A stretch of DNA of 64,000 nt from JAKPUX01 sp035353815 (GTDB lineage Bacteria; Zhuqueibacterota; Zhuqueibacteria; Residuimicrobiales; Residuimicrobiaceae): assembly GCA_035353815.1 (NCBI GenBank), contig DAOQAG010000016.1, positions 1 through 64,000 of the forward strand. Direction: 5' to 3'. Position 1 is the stretch's first letter. Each line of letters opens with the position of its first letter. The position numbers were made by a program, and so were the translations under genes. Below the pieces are notes generated by a model that was not told the DNA's origin, made no database searches, and saw only the letters and a list, made by a program, of their open reading frames with translations. Positions 50,719 through 59,392 of this stretch are shown piece after piece.

Positions 50719-51708
50719 TCAGAACCTGACCAGAGCGGAGGCCCAGGTAAATCCGGAGCCGAAAGCGACAAAGAGGACCAGACTACCCGGCTTGACGCGG
50801 CCGGTCTGGCGCGCTTCGTGCAGGGCGATGGGGATCGAGGCCGACGAGGTGTTCCCGTACTGGTCGACATTGACAAAAACCCGCTCCGGGGGAATATTGA
50901 CGCGCTTGGCGGTCGCATCGATGATACGCAGATTGGCCTGATGCGGGATGAGGAGATCGATCTCCGCTCCGGTATACCCGGTGCTGCGGAGAATGGTCTC
51001 GGCGGCATCACCCATGGCCATTACCGCTTGCTTGAAGACCTCGCGCCCCTCCATCTTGATAAAGTGATCGCGCCGCTCGATCGATTCATGGCTGGGGGGA
51101 TTCTTGGTGCCGAGGCCGTCGATGCGGAGGAGCGGGCCATAGCGGCCGTCACTCTTCAGATAGGTGGCGATCACCCCGCGCTCGCCGTCGGCGGGCTGCA
51201 GCACCACGGCTCCAGCGCCATCGCCGAAGAGCACGGCGGTGGTGCGGTCCTGATAATCGGTGACCCGCGACAGGGTCTCCCCGCCGATGACCAGCACGGT
51301 GCGGGCGCGGCCGACCGCGATCATGGCATCCGCCCAGGAGAGACCGTAGAGGAAACCCGAGCAGGCGGCGGCGATATCAAAGGCCGCGGCATTGCGGGCG
51401 CCGATCTTTTCCTGGACAATGCAGGCGGTGGAGGGAAAAGCCATATCGCCGGTGACCGTCGCCACGCAGATCAGATCGACCGCTTCCGCGGTCAGGCCGG
51501 CATCCGCCAGGGCACGCTCAGCGGCTTCGGCGCAAAGATCGGAGGTATAGCGCTCCTCCTCGATGATGTGGCGTTTTTCGATGCCGGTCCGTTCGCGGAT
51601 CCAGGCGTCGCTGGTATCGACCATTCTTTCCAGATCGGCATTGGTCAGAACCCGGCTGGGAATGGCTGTGCCCAGACCGGTGATCATGGAGTAGGGAGTA
51701 CTCTTCAA
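50719..51708 (-). CDS. fabH: 3-oxoacyl-ACP synthase III
   Basis: A 329-residue initiating condensing enzyme that joins acetyl-CoA (or a branched starter) to malonyl-ACP. Cysteine in DIAAACSGFLYGL near residue 115, histidine in IPHQANLRI near 251 and asparagine in YGNTSSAS near 281 form the catalytic triad. The TTG at 51708 has AAGGA about 9 bp upstream; an ATG seven codons later would also fit the fold. It follows plsX after 33 bp. Confidence 0.95.
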   Translation of the reverse strand: MKSTPYSMITGLGTAIPSRVLTNADLERMVDTSDAWIRERTGIEKRHIIEEERYTSDLCAEAAERALADAGLTAEAVDLICVATVTGDMAFPSTACIVQEKIGARNAAAFDIAAACSGFLYGLSWADAMIAVGRARTVLVIGGETLSRVTDYQDRTTAVLFGDGAGAVVLQPADGERGVIATYLKSDGRYGPLLRIDGLGTKNPPSHESIERRDHFIKMEGREVFKQAVMAMGDAAETILRSTGYTGAEIDLLIPHQANLRIIDATAKRVNIPPERVFVNVDQYGNTSSASIPIALHEARQTGRVKPGSLVLFVAFGSGFTWASALVRF

Positions 51709-51741
51709 CAGCGTAATTCCTTTGGAGCCCGGCTCCGGTAT

Positions 51742-52755
51742 TTATCCCAAACAGTCAAAGGCCTGAATTTCTTCCTGGATGCGATCGTTGATATTGCCGT
51801 CCGCCATTTTTTTGGCAGCGAGGACGGCATTGCGGATGGCGCGCGGCGTCGAACGCCCATGCGCCTTGAAGCAGATGCCCTGCACGCCGAGCATCGGTGC
51901 GCCGCCGTACTCCTGATAGTCAAAGATCTTGCGGATCCCGTCAAAGGTCGGCTTCATCATCACCGCGCCCAGCTGCGAAAAAAGGTACTTGCGGCTGATG
52001 CGGCGCAGGTTCGAGGTGAACATGCTCAGCAGGCTCTCGCCGAATTTGAGCACGACATTGCCGACAAAGCCATCGCAGACCACGACATTGGCTACACCGT
52101 GGAGCAGATCACCGCCCTCGACGTTGCCGATGAAATGGACCGGGGCGGTCGAGAGCAGCGCATAGGCCTGCTGGGTCATCTCGTTGCCCTTGATCGCTTC
52201 ATGACCGATATTGAGCAGACCGACGGTCGGGTGCGGCTCGTCGAAGAGATGGCTGTAATAGGTGCTGGCCATGATCGCGAACTGGACGAGATCTTGCGGC
52301 TTGTTCTCGACATTGGCGCCGACATCGAGCAGCAGCATCCGCCCCTTTTCGGTGGGCAGGAAGGTGGTGATGGCCGGCCGCCGGACTCCGGGCATGCGCT
52401 TCAGGGTGAACAAGGCCGAGGTCATGATAGCGCCGGTGCTGCCGGCACTGACCACGGCGTCGACTTTGCCCTCCTTGTGCAGCCGCATGGCCACGGTGAT
52501 CGAGGCGTCGGTCTTTTGTTTGACGGCGCTAGCCGGGGCCTCTTCCATGGAGATGGTCTGCGAGGCATGCACCACTGAAATGCGCAGATCCTGCAGATGG
52601 AAGTGGCGTTGCAGCTGTTGCCGGATCGTCTCTTCATCGCCCACCATCACGACCTCGAGATCGCCCTTCGCAGCCCGTGCGGCTTCCACGCCTCCATGCA
52701 CGACATCATGAGGGGCGTTATCCCCTCCCATGGCATCCAACGCGATCCTGATCAA
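51742..52755 (-). CDS. plsX: Acyl-ACP:phosphate acyltransferase PlsX
   Basis: A 337-residue enzyme making acyl-phosphate from acyl-ACP for phospholipid synthesis. IALDAMGGDNAP at the N-terminus, SAGSTGAIMTSAL near residue 100 and VVVCDGFVGNVVLKF near 222 are family signatures. The start is TTG at 52755, with CCGGAG six bases upstream. It begins the classic plsX-fabH-fabD-fabG-acpP-fabF order after rpmF, from which it is separated by a perfect 16-bp hairpin. Confidence 0.95.
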   Translation of the reverse strand: MIRIALDAMGGDNAPHDVVHGGVEAARAAKGDLEVVMVGDEETIRQQLQRHFHLQDLRISVVHASQTISMEEAPASAVKQKTDASITVAMRLHKEGKVDAVVSAGSTGAIMTSALFTLKRMPGVRRPAITTFLPTEKGRMLLLDVGANVENKPQDLVQFAIMASTYYSHLFDEPHPTVGLLNIGHEAIKGNEMTQQAYALLSTAPVHFIGNVEGGDLLHGVANVVVCDGFVGNVVLKFGESLLSMFTSNLRRISRKYLFSQLGAVMMKPTFDGIRKIFDYQEYGGAPMLGVQGICFKAHGRSTPRAIRNAVLAAKKMADGNINDRIQEEIQAFDCLG

Positions 52756-52783
52756 TGTACACTCCGGATAGATTTCAAACGAA

Positions 52784-52820
52784 CGTGACCTCAAGAACCA
52801 TTCGGGTTCTTGAGGTCACG
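52784..52820 (-). promoter_or_regulatory. Perfect 16-bp hairpin between rpmF and plsX
   Basis: CGTGACCTCAAGAACC (52784-52799) and its exact complement (52805-52820) enclose a 5-base loop. On the minus transcript no T run follows (TTCGTTTG), so it is not a standard terminator. It may separate the ribosomal-protein message from the fab messages by processing or attenuation. Confidence 0.7.
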
Positions 52821-52848
52821 CCAGGAATGGTGGGAAATGTGATCAGAC

Positions 52849-53031
52849 TTAGGACTCTCTGGGCAAAAAGACCGAACGGCTTTTATAATAGCCACAGCTG
52901 GGGCAAGCACGGTGGGGGAGTTTCGGCTGATGGCAGTTGGAGCACTCGGTCACCGTCGGTGTAGCTGCTTTCCAGTTGGCCCGTCTCTTGTCACGACGCG
53001 CACTCGAGTGTCTTCTTTTAGGTAGTGGCAT
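52849..53031 (-). CDS. rpmF: 50S ribosomal protein L32
   Basis: A 60-residue basic ribosomal protein: MPLPKRRHSSARRDKRR at the N-terminus and a four-cysteine zinc site (CSNCHQPKLPHRACPSCG). It assembles in the large ribosomal subunit. It follows yceD by 2 bp, the usual yceD-rpmF-plsX arrangement. Confidence 0.97.
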   Translation of the reverse strand: MPLPKRRHSSARRDKRRANWKAATPTVTECSNCHQPKLPHRACPSCGYYKSRSVFLPRES

Positions 53032-53033
53032 GG

Positions 53034-53543
53034 TTATGTCTTTCTGTTAAGGAGTTGTTCAAGCTTTTCCCAGCGCGGATCAACAGGTTCCGGCGGGCAA
53101 CTACAGGTTTCGGAGTTCAAATTGGCGCCACAGTGGCTGCACAATCCCCGGCACTCCTCCCTGCACAGCTGTTTGGCAGGCAGTGCCAAGATCAGGCTCT
53201 GCCGCAGCGGATCGGCCAAATCGACTTCACGGGTCGACTCGCTGATCAGCAGGACATCCTCATCCTCATCCCCATGTTCCTTGGGATTTGAGGTGTAGAC
53301 CACCGCAAGGTGGTCGGCGAGGGGGGTTTGGAGCGGTTCGGCGCAGCGGTCGCAACTGGTGGAGACCACGGTCTGCCAATCGATAGTGACGATGAGTTCA
53401 TCAGAGGCCTTGTCGATATGCATGAGCAATTCGATGGGTGTGGTGAACTCCGTCCTCTCCTGCAGATCGAGGTCCGCTGCGGCGGCTCGCCGGGCCTCTT
53501 CATAGTGACCGGGCGAAAGGTTGGCGATATCCAGTCGTAGCAC
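53034..53543 (-). CDS. yceD: YceD (DUF177) protein
   Basis: A 169-residue member of the DUF177/YceD family, linked to 23S rRNA accumulation in bacteria and plastids. The conserved cysteines CDRCAEPL in the middle and CREECRGLCSHCGANLN near the C-terminus mark the family, as does the position just before rpmF. GTG at 53543 is the best start, with only a weak GGAAAG upstream. A long A-rich run adjoins the start codon. Confidence 0.88.
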   Translation of the reverse strand: MLRLDIANLSPGHYEEARRAAAADLDLQERTEFTTPIELLMHIDKASDELIVTIDWQTVVSTSCDRCAEPLQTPLADHLAVVYTSNPKEHGDEDEDVLLISESTREVDLADPLRQSLILALPAKQLCREECRGLCSHCGANLNSETCSCPPEPVDPRWEKLEQLLNRKT

Positions 53544-53627
53544 TTTTTTTTCTTTCCAAAATCGGGGAAAATTTAGCAATAAAGCGTCACATAGTCAAGA
53601 GAAAAATGCCCATTTCCTGAATTTCAT

Positions 53628-54053
53628 TCATTTTTCTGCAGCCAGCAAATCGCTTGCACTGAAGAAAAAAGCGATCTCGCGGCGAGCGTTCTCGTCCGAA
53701 TCGGAGCCATGGACAATATTGCGCGACATGCTCTCCGCCAGATCCCGGCGCAGGGTGCCGGGCGCGGCCGCCGCGGGATTGGTGGCGCCCATCAGGGCGC
53801 GCCAGGCCTCCACCGCCCCCTCCTTCTCCAGCACCGCCACCACCACCGGGCCCTCGGTCATGAAATTCATCAGCTCGGCGTAAAAGGGCTTGCCCCGGTG
53901 GACCTCATAAAAACCCTCGGCCTGGGCCCGGCTCAGCCGGGTCATCCGGAGGGCGACAATACGAAAACCGCCGGCTTCGATTCGGGCCAGAACCTGGCCT
54001 GTGAGCTGACGGGCGACACAATCGGGTTTGCAAATGGCGAGGGTTCTCTGCAT
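53628..54053 (-). CDS. ndk: Nucleoside diphosphate kinase
   Basis: A 141-residue enzyme that equalises nucleoside triphosphate pools. The N-terminus QRTLAICKPD and the active-site histidine in SRNIVHGSDS near residue 115 are standard, as is the length. It follows the kor genes after 30 bp on the same strand. Confidence 0.95.
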   Translation of the reverse strand: MQRTLAICKPDCVARQLTGQVLARIEAGGFRIVALRMTRLSRAQAEGFYEVHRGKPFYAELMNFMTEGPVVVAVLEKEGAVEAWRALMGATNPAAAAPGTLRRDLAESMSRNIVHGSDSDENARREIAFFFSASDLLAAEK

Positions 54054-54083
54054 TTCTCTCCTGTTAAATAGATGGTTAAGGGG

Positions 54084-54644
54084 TTATTTCTGCAATTGTT
54101 TCATTACGGACCGCGCCTCCTCCAGTCCCGTGGCGAAGGCGGTCAGATTGAGCTGCTCGGTGCCCTTGGGCACGCGCGCTTCGATCGCGGCGCGCAGGGA
54201 CTTTTCCGAGACGATATTGGCGATACCGGCGATCAAACCGAGGGCGACGATATTCGCTACCAGCGCCCGGCCGACCCGGTCCCGCGCCAGGCCGATGATC
54301 GGCACGCTGACCACCACGAAATCTCCCTGCGGCAGCCGGGTTACCGTTTCACTGTCGACCAGCAGTATCCCCTTCGGCTTGAGATCGCGGCCATACCGGT
54401 CGCACGACTCCTGAGTCAGCGCCAGCAGCAGATCGATGTCGACGGCCTTGGGGTAATCGATTTCTTCATCGGAAATGATCACCTCCGAACGGCTCGCGCC
54501 GCCGCGCGCCTCAGGACCGTAACTCTGGCTTTGCGTGGCATTGAGGTCGTCATAGACCGCAGCGGCCTCGGCGAGGATCTTGCCCGCCAGAACCAGCCCC
54601 TGCCCTCCTTCACCGCTCAGGCGAATCTCGTAGCGGAAACTCAT
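54084..54644 (-). CDS. korC: 2-oxoacid:ferredoxin oxidoreductase, gamma subunit
   Basis: A 186-residue protein of the pyruvate/2-ketoisovalerate oxidoreductase gamma family: RLSGEGGQGLVLAGKILAEAA is the conserved opening, and ATQSQSYGPEARGGASRSEV the second block. It binds the CoA side of the complex. The start overlaps the korB stop by 4 bp. The presence of four separate subunits with the D ferredoxin points to a 2-oxoglutarate type (KorDABC). Confidence 0.92.
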   Translation of the reverse strand: MSFRYEIRLSGEGGQGLVLAGKILAEAAAVYDDLNATQSQSYGPEARGGASRSEVIISDEEIDYPKAVDIDLLLALTQESCDRYGRDLKPKGILLVDSETVTRLPQGDFVVVSVPIIGLARDRVGRALVANIVALGLIAGIANIVSEKSLRAAIEARVPKGTEQLNLTAFATGLEEARSVMKQLQK

Positions 54645-55465
54645 CGCACTCCTCCCTCCTTCCTGAGTGACTCAATCAGCTTCTGATACTCATCCCGGCA
54701 TTCCGGCCGCTCGATATCGGTCAGCACCCCGGTGACGATCTTGCCCTCCAGCTCCTCGGGCGTCATATCCTTGGCGGCGGCGACGGCCACGTTCTGTTCT
54801 TTTTGCTGCAGAATCATGTCGACCGGTGTGCCCTCGCGATTGCGCCGGCCATAGGCCGTCGGGCACGGAGAGAGCACCTCAACCAGGGAAAAGCCCTTTT
54901 TCTCGATCGCGCGCTGGATGATCTTCTCGAGCTGAACGGCGTTGTAGACCGTGGCACGGGCGACAAAGCTGGCACCGGCCGCCTGCGCCAGTCCGCTGAT
55001 GTTAAAGGCGTTTTCGAAATTGCCATAGGGTGCGGTGCTGGCGCGCTTGCCCTTGGGGGTGGTCGGTGAGACCTGTCCCCCGGTCATGCCATAGATATAG
55101 TTATTGAAGAGGATCACCGTGATGTCGATGTTGCGGCGTGCGGCGTGAATATAGTGGTTGCCGCCAATGGCGGTGGCATCGCCATCCCCGGTGACAACGA
55201 TTACATGGAGGCGGGGTTTGGCCATCTTGATGCCGGTGGCGAAGGTCAGGGCACGCCCGTGGGTCGTGTGCAAGGTATTGAAATCGACATAACCGGTGAG
55301 GCGGCTGGAGCAGCCGATCCCGGAGACCATGCAGATATCGTCCTTGTTCAGTCCCATCTTGTCAATGGCCCGAATCATGGCCTTGAGAACGATGCCGTCG
55401 CCGCAGCCGGAGCACCAGATCAACGGGAATTTGTCAAGCCGCAGATATTTGTCATAATTAAACAT
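54641..55465 (-). CDS. korB: 2-oxoacid:ferredoxin oxidoreductase, beta subunit
   Basis: A 274-residue thiamine-diphosphate subunit. WCSGCGDGIVL and SGIGCSSRL supply three cluster cysteines, and VVTGDGDATAIGGNH is the thiamine-diphosphate/Mg site near residue 90; the later cysteine in LSPCPTAYG is the fourth ligand. AAGGAG lies 9 bp before the ATG at 55465. The open frame upstream overlaps korA and is not protein-like. Confidence 0.93.
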   Translation of the reverse strand: MFNYDKYLRLDKFPLIWCSGCGDGIVLKAMIRAIDKMGLNKDDICMVSGIGCSSRLTGYVDFNTLHTTHGRALTFATGIKMAKPRLHVIVVTGDGDATAIGGNHYIHAARRNIDITVILFNNYIYGMTGGQVSPTTPKGKRASTAPYGNFENAFNISGLAQAAGASFVARATVYNAVQLEKIIQRAIEKKGFSLVEVLSPCPTAYGRRNREGTPVDMILQQKEQNVAVAAAKDMTPEELEGKIVTGVLTDIERPECRDEYQKLIESLRKEGGVR

Positions 55466-55490
55466 GAGAGGTATCTCCTTCCCAACCGGA

Positions 55491-56624
55491 TCAACCGGGA
55501 ATGATCTGATATATTTCTGCCGGACTGATCGGATCGCCGTTGACCTTGTTGAGGCGTGTGACCGGGGCGGCCCCGGCCAGGGCCCATTCGACCTCATGGG
55601 CCATCTGCCCCATGTTCATCTCGGGCACGATCCAGCTCCGGATCTGACCGATATGGGCGCGGATTTCGGCATCGGCAAAAGGCCAGAGGGTCTTGAGCCG
55701 CAGTAGTCCAACCCGCTTGCCCGCGTCGCGCGCCAGACGCACAGCATGGCGCGCCGACCGCGCCGTCGAACCATAGGCGATAATGCCGATCTCGGCATCG
55801 TCCATCATGAAACGATCCACCTCGACGATCTGGTCGCGAGCCTGCTCGATCTTGCGATGATGCCGTTCCATCAGCCGGCCGATCTCGGCAGCGCTGTTGG
55901 TCGGAAAGCCGGTCTCGTCGTGCGCCAGGCCGGTCACGTGGAAGCGATAGCCCTCGCCATAGGGAATCATCGGCGGCACCCCCGACTCGGTGTGGCGGTA
56001 GGGTCTGTACGCCTCCGGCGGTTCGGACGGGGTCACCCGGTTGACGATCCGAAGCTTTTCGGCCGGGACAAGCGCGACCTTTTCATTGACGTGACCAATG
56101 ATCTCATCCAGGAGCAGAATGACCGGGGTGCGATACTGCTCGGAGAGATTGAAGGCGCGAATGGTCAGATCGTAGGTCTCGGTGACGCTGAAGGGAGCGA
56201 GGGCAATAATGGGATGATCGCCATGCGTGCCCCAGCGGGCCTGCATGACATCCCCTTGAGCCGGCAGCGTCGGCAGGCCGGTGCTCGGGCCGCCGCGCAT
56301 GACATTGACGACGACACAGGGCACCTCTGCCATGGCCGCAAAGCCGATATTTTCCTGCATCAATGAAAACCCGGGGCCGCTGGTGGCGGTCATCGATTTC
56401 ACCCCGGCCAATGAGCCGCCGATGATCGCGCCCATCGAGGCGATCTCATCCTCCATCTGGATAAAGACCCCGCCCACCTTGGGCAGCTCGATCGCCAGCA
56501 CCTCCGCCACCTCCGAGGAGGGGGTGATCGGGTAGCCGGCGTAAAAACGCATGCCCGCGGCCAGGGCGCCCTCGGCGCAGGCTTCGTTGCCGGTCAGAAC
56601 CTGGATTCTCTTTTCATCAGCCAT
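55491..56624 (-). CDS. korA: 2-oxoacid:ferredoxin oxidoreductase, alpha subunit
   Basis: A 377-residue alpha subunit. LTGNEACAEGALAAGMRFYAGYPITPSSE is the characteristic start (shown here in two adjoining blocks: LTGNEACAEGALAAG and YAGYPITPSSE). The later SGPGFSLMQEN and RHHRKIEQARD segments match 2-oxoglutarate-type chains. With KorB, KorC and ferredoxin KorD it interconverts 2-oxoglutarate and succinyl-CoA plus reduced ferredoxin. Four bases downstream of korD. Confidence 0.93.
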   Translation of the reverse strand: MADEKRIQVLTGNEACAEGALAAGMRFYAGYPITPSSEVAEVLAIELPKVGGVFIQMEDEIASMGAIIGGSLAGVKSMTATSGPGFSLMQENIGFAAMAEVPCVVVNVMRGGPSTGLPTLPAQGDVMQARWGTHGDHPIIALAPFSVTETYDLTIRAFNLSEQYRTPVILLLDEIIGHVNEKVALVPAEKLRIVNRVTPSEPPEAYRPYRHTESGVPPMIPYGEGYRFHVTGLAHDETGFPTNSAAEIGRLMERHHRKIEQARDQIVEVDRFMMDDAEIGIIAYGSTARSARHAVRLARDAGKRVGLLRLKTLWPFADAEIRAHIGQIRSWIVPEMNMGQMAHEVEWALAGAAPVTRLNKVNGDPISPAEIYQIIPG

Positions 56625-56627
56625 CGC

Positions 56628-56867
56628 CTATTCACCTGCTTTTTCTACTTTATTCTTGTCCACCACGGTAATCGCGAAATCAGGACAGCGCAGCTCGCAG
56701 AGGCCGCAGACGGTGCATTTTTCAAGGTCCGCCACTTTGGCTTTGCCGTTTTCCATCACTAGAACCTCTTCCGGGCAGAGTTCGACACAGATGACGCACC
56801 CCTTGCACCAGGCGGTGTTGATGGTGATGGCGGCATCGCGTTTTTTGCGGACAGGTTCTTCTGCCAT
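56628..56867 (-). CDS. korD: 2-oxoacid:ferredoxin oxidoreductase, delta (ferredoxin) subunit
   Basis: A 79-residue protein with two [4Fe-4S] motifs, CKGCVICVELCP near residue 21 and CTVCGLCELRCP near 51. It transfers electrons from the thiamine subunit to soluble ferredoxin. GGGAG lies 8 bp before the ATG at 56867. It is the first of the four kor genes. Confidence 0.92.
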   Translation of the reverse strand: MAEEPVRKKRDAAITINTAWCKGCVICVELCPEEVLVMENGKAKVADLEKCTVCGLCELRCPDFAITVVDKNKVEKAGE

Positions 56868-56988
56868 CGCATCTACTCCCATAGAAAATGAGTGTGTTGT
56901 ATATGCGGCTGACACATGCGGGAGCCGCGCTCGGACGGACGGGAAGATGCCTGCGGCCGCCGCCGGCTCCCGGTTCAGCCCTTGGCCA

Positions 56989-57945
56989 TCAGGCGACGAT
57001 CTCGGTGCCGGTCTCTCCCGCCAGGGCTTCGGACATCCGTTCCACCGAGGTGATGATCGCCTTCTGTCCTCCGGCCTTGATAAACTCCACCGCCGCCTCG
57101 ATCTTGGGCCCCATCGAGCCTCGGGGGAACTGTCCCTCCGCCAGATAGCGCTGGGCCTCCGCCACGGTCAGCCGGTCGAGGAAGCGCTCGCCCGGCTTGT
57201 GGAAATTCAGGGCCACGCGGTCGACCGCGGTGAGAATGTAGAGCTCGGTCGCTCCGATCTCGCCGGCGAGCACCGCCGAGGCCAGATCCTTGTCGATGAC
57301 GGCATCGACGCCTTCGAGGCGGCCGTCCTCCTCCCGATAGACAGGGATGCCGCCCCCGCCGGCGGTGATGACGATCACTCCCTCATGCACCAGCCGGCGG
57401 ATGGTGTGCGCCTGCACCACCTGCTGCGGCCGCGGTGAGGGCACCACGCGGCGATAGCCGCGCCCCGGGTCCTCCCGGATGATGTAGCCGCGTTTCTCGA
57501 CCAGTTCAGCGACCTCCTCGTGCCGGTAGAAGGGGCCGACGAATTTGGACGGATTTTGGATGGAGGGATCGTCGCGGTCCACGACCACCTGGGCCAGGAG
57601 GGTGACAACCTCGCGGCGCAGGCCGCGCAGCAGCAGTTTGTTGACCAGGGACTGCTCGATCATGTAGCCCATCCCGCCCTCAAGATCGGCGACGATCACC
57701 CCGAGCGGAATCGGCGGCACCAGCTGCCGGGTCTGCTCGACGCGGATCAGGGCATGCCCCACCTGCGGTCCGTTGCCGTGGGTGATGGCCAACCGGTAGC
57801 CGCGTTCAATCAGGTCCGCCACGCCCATGAGCGCACGCCGGGTATTGGCGAACTGCTGGTAAATGTCACCCTCTTCGAATTCGCGTGTGATGGCATTGCC
57901 GCCGAGGGCGACGACGGCAATCCTCTTTTCCGCGGCCGAGGTCAC
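56989..57945 (-). CDS. arcC: Carbamate kinase
   Basis: A 318-residue amino-acid-kinase-fold enzyme of the carbamate kinase family: VVALGGNAI at the start, THGNGPQVG near residue 53, VHEGVIVITAGGGGIPVY near 205 and GSMGPKIEAAVEF near 275. It interconverts carbamoyl phosphate plus ADP with ATP and carbamate. No arginine deiminase or transcarbamylase gene is adjacent. Instead it follows the GTPase of the cyclic 2,3-diphosphoglycerate synthase family by 16 bp. The start is GTG at 57945, with GGGGAG upstream. Confidence 0.92.
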   Translation of the reverse strand: MTSAAEKRIAVVALGGNAITREFEEGDIYQQFANTRRALMGVADLIERGYRLAITHGNGPQVGHALIRVEQTRQLVPPIPLGVIVADLEGGMGYMIEQSLVNKLLLRGLRREVVTLLAQVVVDRDDPSIQNPSKFVGPFYRHEEVAELVEKRGYIIREDPGRGYRRVVPSPRPQQVVQAHTIRRLVHEGVIVITAGGGGIPVYREEDGRLEGVDAVIDKDLASAVLAGEIGATELYILTAVDRVALNFHKPGERFLDRLTVAEAQRYLAEGQFPRGSMGPKIEAAVEFIKAGGQKAIITSVERMSEALAGETGTEIVA

Positions 57946-57961
57946 AAGCCCACTCCCCGGC

Positions 57962-59272
57962 CTAGAACCGCGCCAGGGCGTCCTGCAGGGTCGGCGTGCC
58001 GATCTCCTGCAGATCATAAAAGACGCGCACGCTCGGCTTGTTGATCTTGATGATGCGGCGCAGATCGATCGGCGTGCCGATCACCACCACATCGCACTCG
58101 GTGGCGTTGATGGTGGCTTCGAGGTCGCGCATCTGCTCCTCGCCGTACCCCATTGCCGGTAGCAAGGTGCCGATACCCGTATATTTGGCAAAGGTATCCA
58201 CTAGCGAGCCCTTGAGCCACGGCCGGGGATCGACCAGTGCAGCCGCACCATAGCGCTCGGCGGCGACAATCCCGGCGCCGAAGGTCATCTCGCCATGGGT
58301 GAGCGTCGGCCCGTCCTCGACGACCAGGGCGCGTTTGCCTGCCAGCAGTTCGGGATGCTCGACGCGGATGGGCGAGGCGGCATCGATGACCACCGCCCGG
58401 GGGTTATAGACGCGGATATGGTTCTTGACCGTGCGCAGTTCCTCGAGATCGGCTTCGACCTCCTTGTTGATCACGATATAATCCGCCATGCGCAGATTGG
58501 TCTCGCCCGGATGGTAGGTGATCTCATGCCCGGGCCGGAGCGGATCAACGACCACGATGTGCAGATCCGGCTGGTAAAAGGGGGTGTCATTATTGCCGCC
58601 ATCCCAGAGGATGACATCCGCCTCTTTCTCGGCTTGCTCGAGGATGGCGCCATAATCGACGCCCGCATAGACGACGATGCCGCGGGTAATATGGGGCTCG
58701 TACTCCTCCATCTCCTCGATGGTGCATTCGTGTTTCTTGAGGTCCTCGAGCGAGCCGAAACGCTGCACCCGCTGTTTGACCAGATCGCCATAGGGCATCG
58801 GGTGGCGGATGGCCACCACGCGTTTGCCGCGGGCCATGAGAATCTCGGCAACCCGCCGCGTGGTCTGGCTCTTGCCGCAGCCGGTGCGTACCGCGCAGAC
58901 CGCGACAACCGGGACGCGCGACTTGATCATGGTAAATTTGGGGCCGAGCAACGAAAAGGTGGCACCCAGGGCATTGACCAGGGAGCCCTTGTGCATGACA
59001 TAGGCATGGGGCACATCACTGTAGGCAAAAAAGACCTCATCGACGCCGTGCGCGCGAATGAGCTCGGGCAGGCTATCTTCAGGCTCGATGGGGATGCCCT
59101 TGGGATAGAGTGCACCAGCCAATTCAGCCGGATATTTGCGGTCGTCGATATTGGGGATTTGCGTCGCGGTGAAGGCCACTACCTCATAATCGGCATTTTG
59201 ACGAAAATAGAGATTATAATTGTGAAAATCCCTGCCAGCAGCACCCATGATAATTGCTTTGCGTTTCGACAT
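57962..59272 (-). CDS. Cyclic 2,3-diphosphoglycerate synthase-family GTPase
   Basis: A 436-residue protein. AIIMGAAGRDFHNYN opens a Rossmann-like N-terminal domain; a P-loop AVRTGCGKSQTTRR lies near residue 136, and DVILWDGGNNDTPF near 235 and IVINKEVEAD near 277 complete a nucleotide-binding domain. The family includes the archaeal enzyme that cyclises 2,3-diphosphoglycerate, a thermoprotectant. Bacterial relatives are widespread and mostly uncharacterised. GGAGG lies 4 bp before the ATG. It starts a run with carbamate kinase and then korDABC. Confidence 0.8.
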   Translation of the reverse strand: MSKRKAIIMGAAGRDFHNYNLYFRQNADYEVVAFTATQIPNIDDRKYPAELAGALYPKGIPIEPEDSLPELIRAHGVDEVFFAYSDVPHAYVMHKGSLVNALGATFSLLGPKFTMIKSRVPVVAVCAVRTGCGKSQTTRRVAEILMARGKRVVAIRHPMPYGDLVKQRVQRFGSLEDLKKHECTIEEMEEYEPHITRGIVVYAGVDYGAILEQAEKEADVILWDGGNNDTPFYQPDLHIVVVDPLRPGHEITYHPGETNLRMADYIVINKEVEADLEELRTVKNHIRVYNPRAVVIDAASPIRVEHPELLAGKRALVVEDGPTLTHGEMTFGAGIVAAERYGAAALVDPRPWLKGSLVDTFAKYTGIGTLLPAMGYGEEQMRDLEATINATECDVVVIGTPIDLRRIIKINKPSVRVFYDLQEIGTPTLQDALARF

Positions 59273-59356
59273 GCATCCTCCGGAGCAAGGTGAGCGTACG
59301 AGAGCTGGAACGCGGGTCCACACCCGGTTTTCTCCAGTTTGTGATCGAGATGGAGC

Positions 59357-59381
59357 AAAAAAGGCAGGAATTGCTCCTGCC
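59357..59381 (-). terminator. Rho-independent terminator after dusB
   Basis: GGCAGGA and TCCTGCC form a 7-bp stem with a 5-base loop, followed on the minus strand by six T. It lies 11 bp past the dusB stop codon and separates it from the downstream GTPase gene. Confidence 0.85.
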
Positions 59382-59392
59382 TCAAAGGGTAT

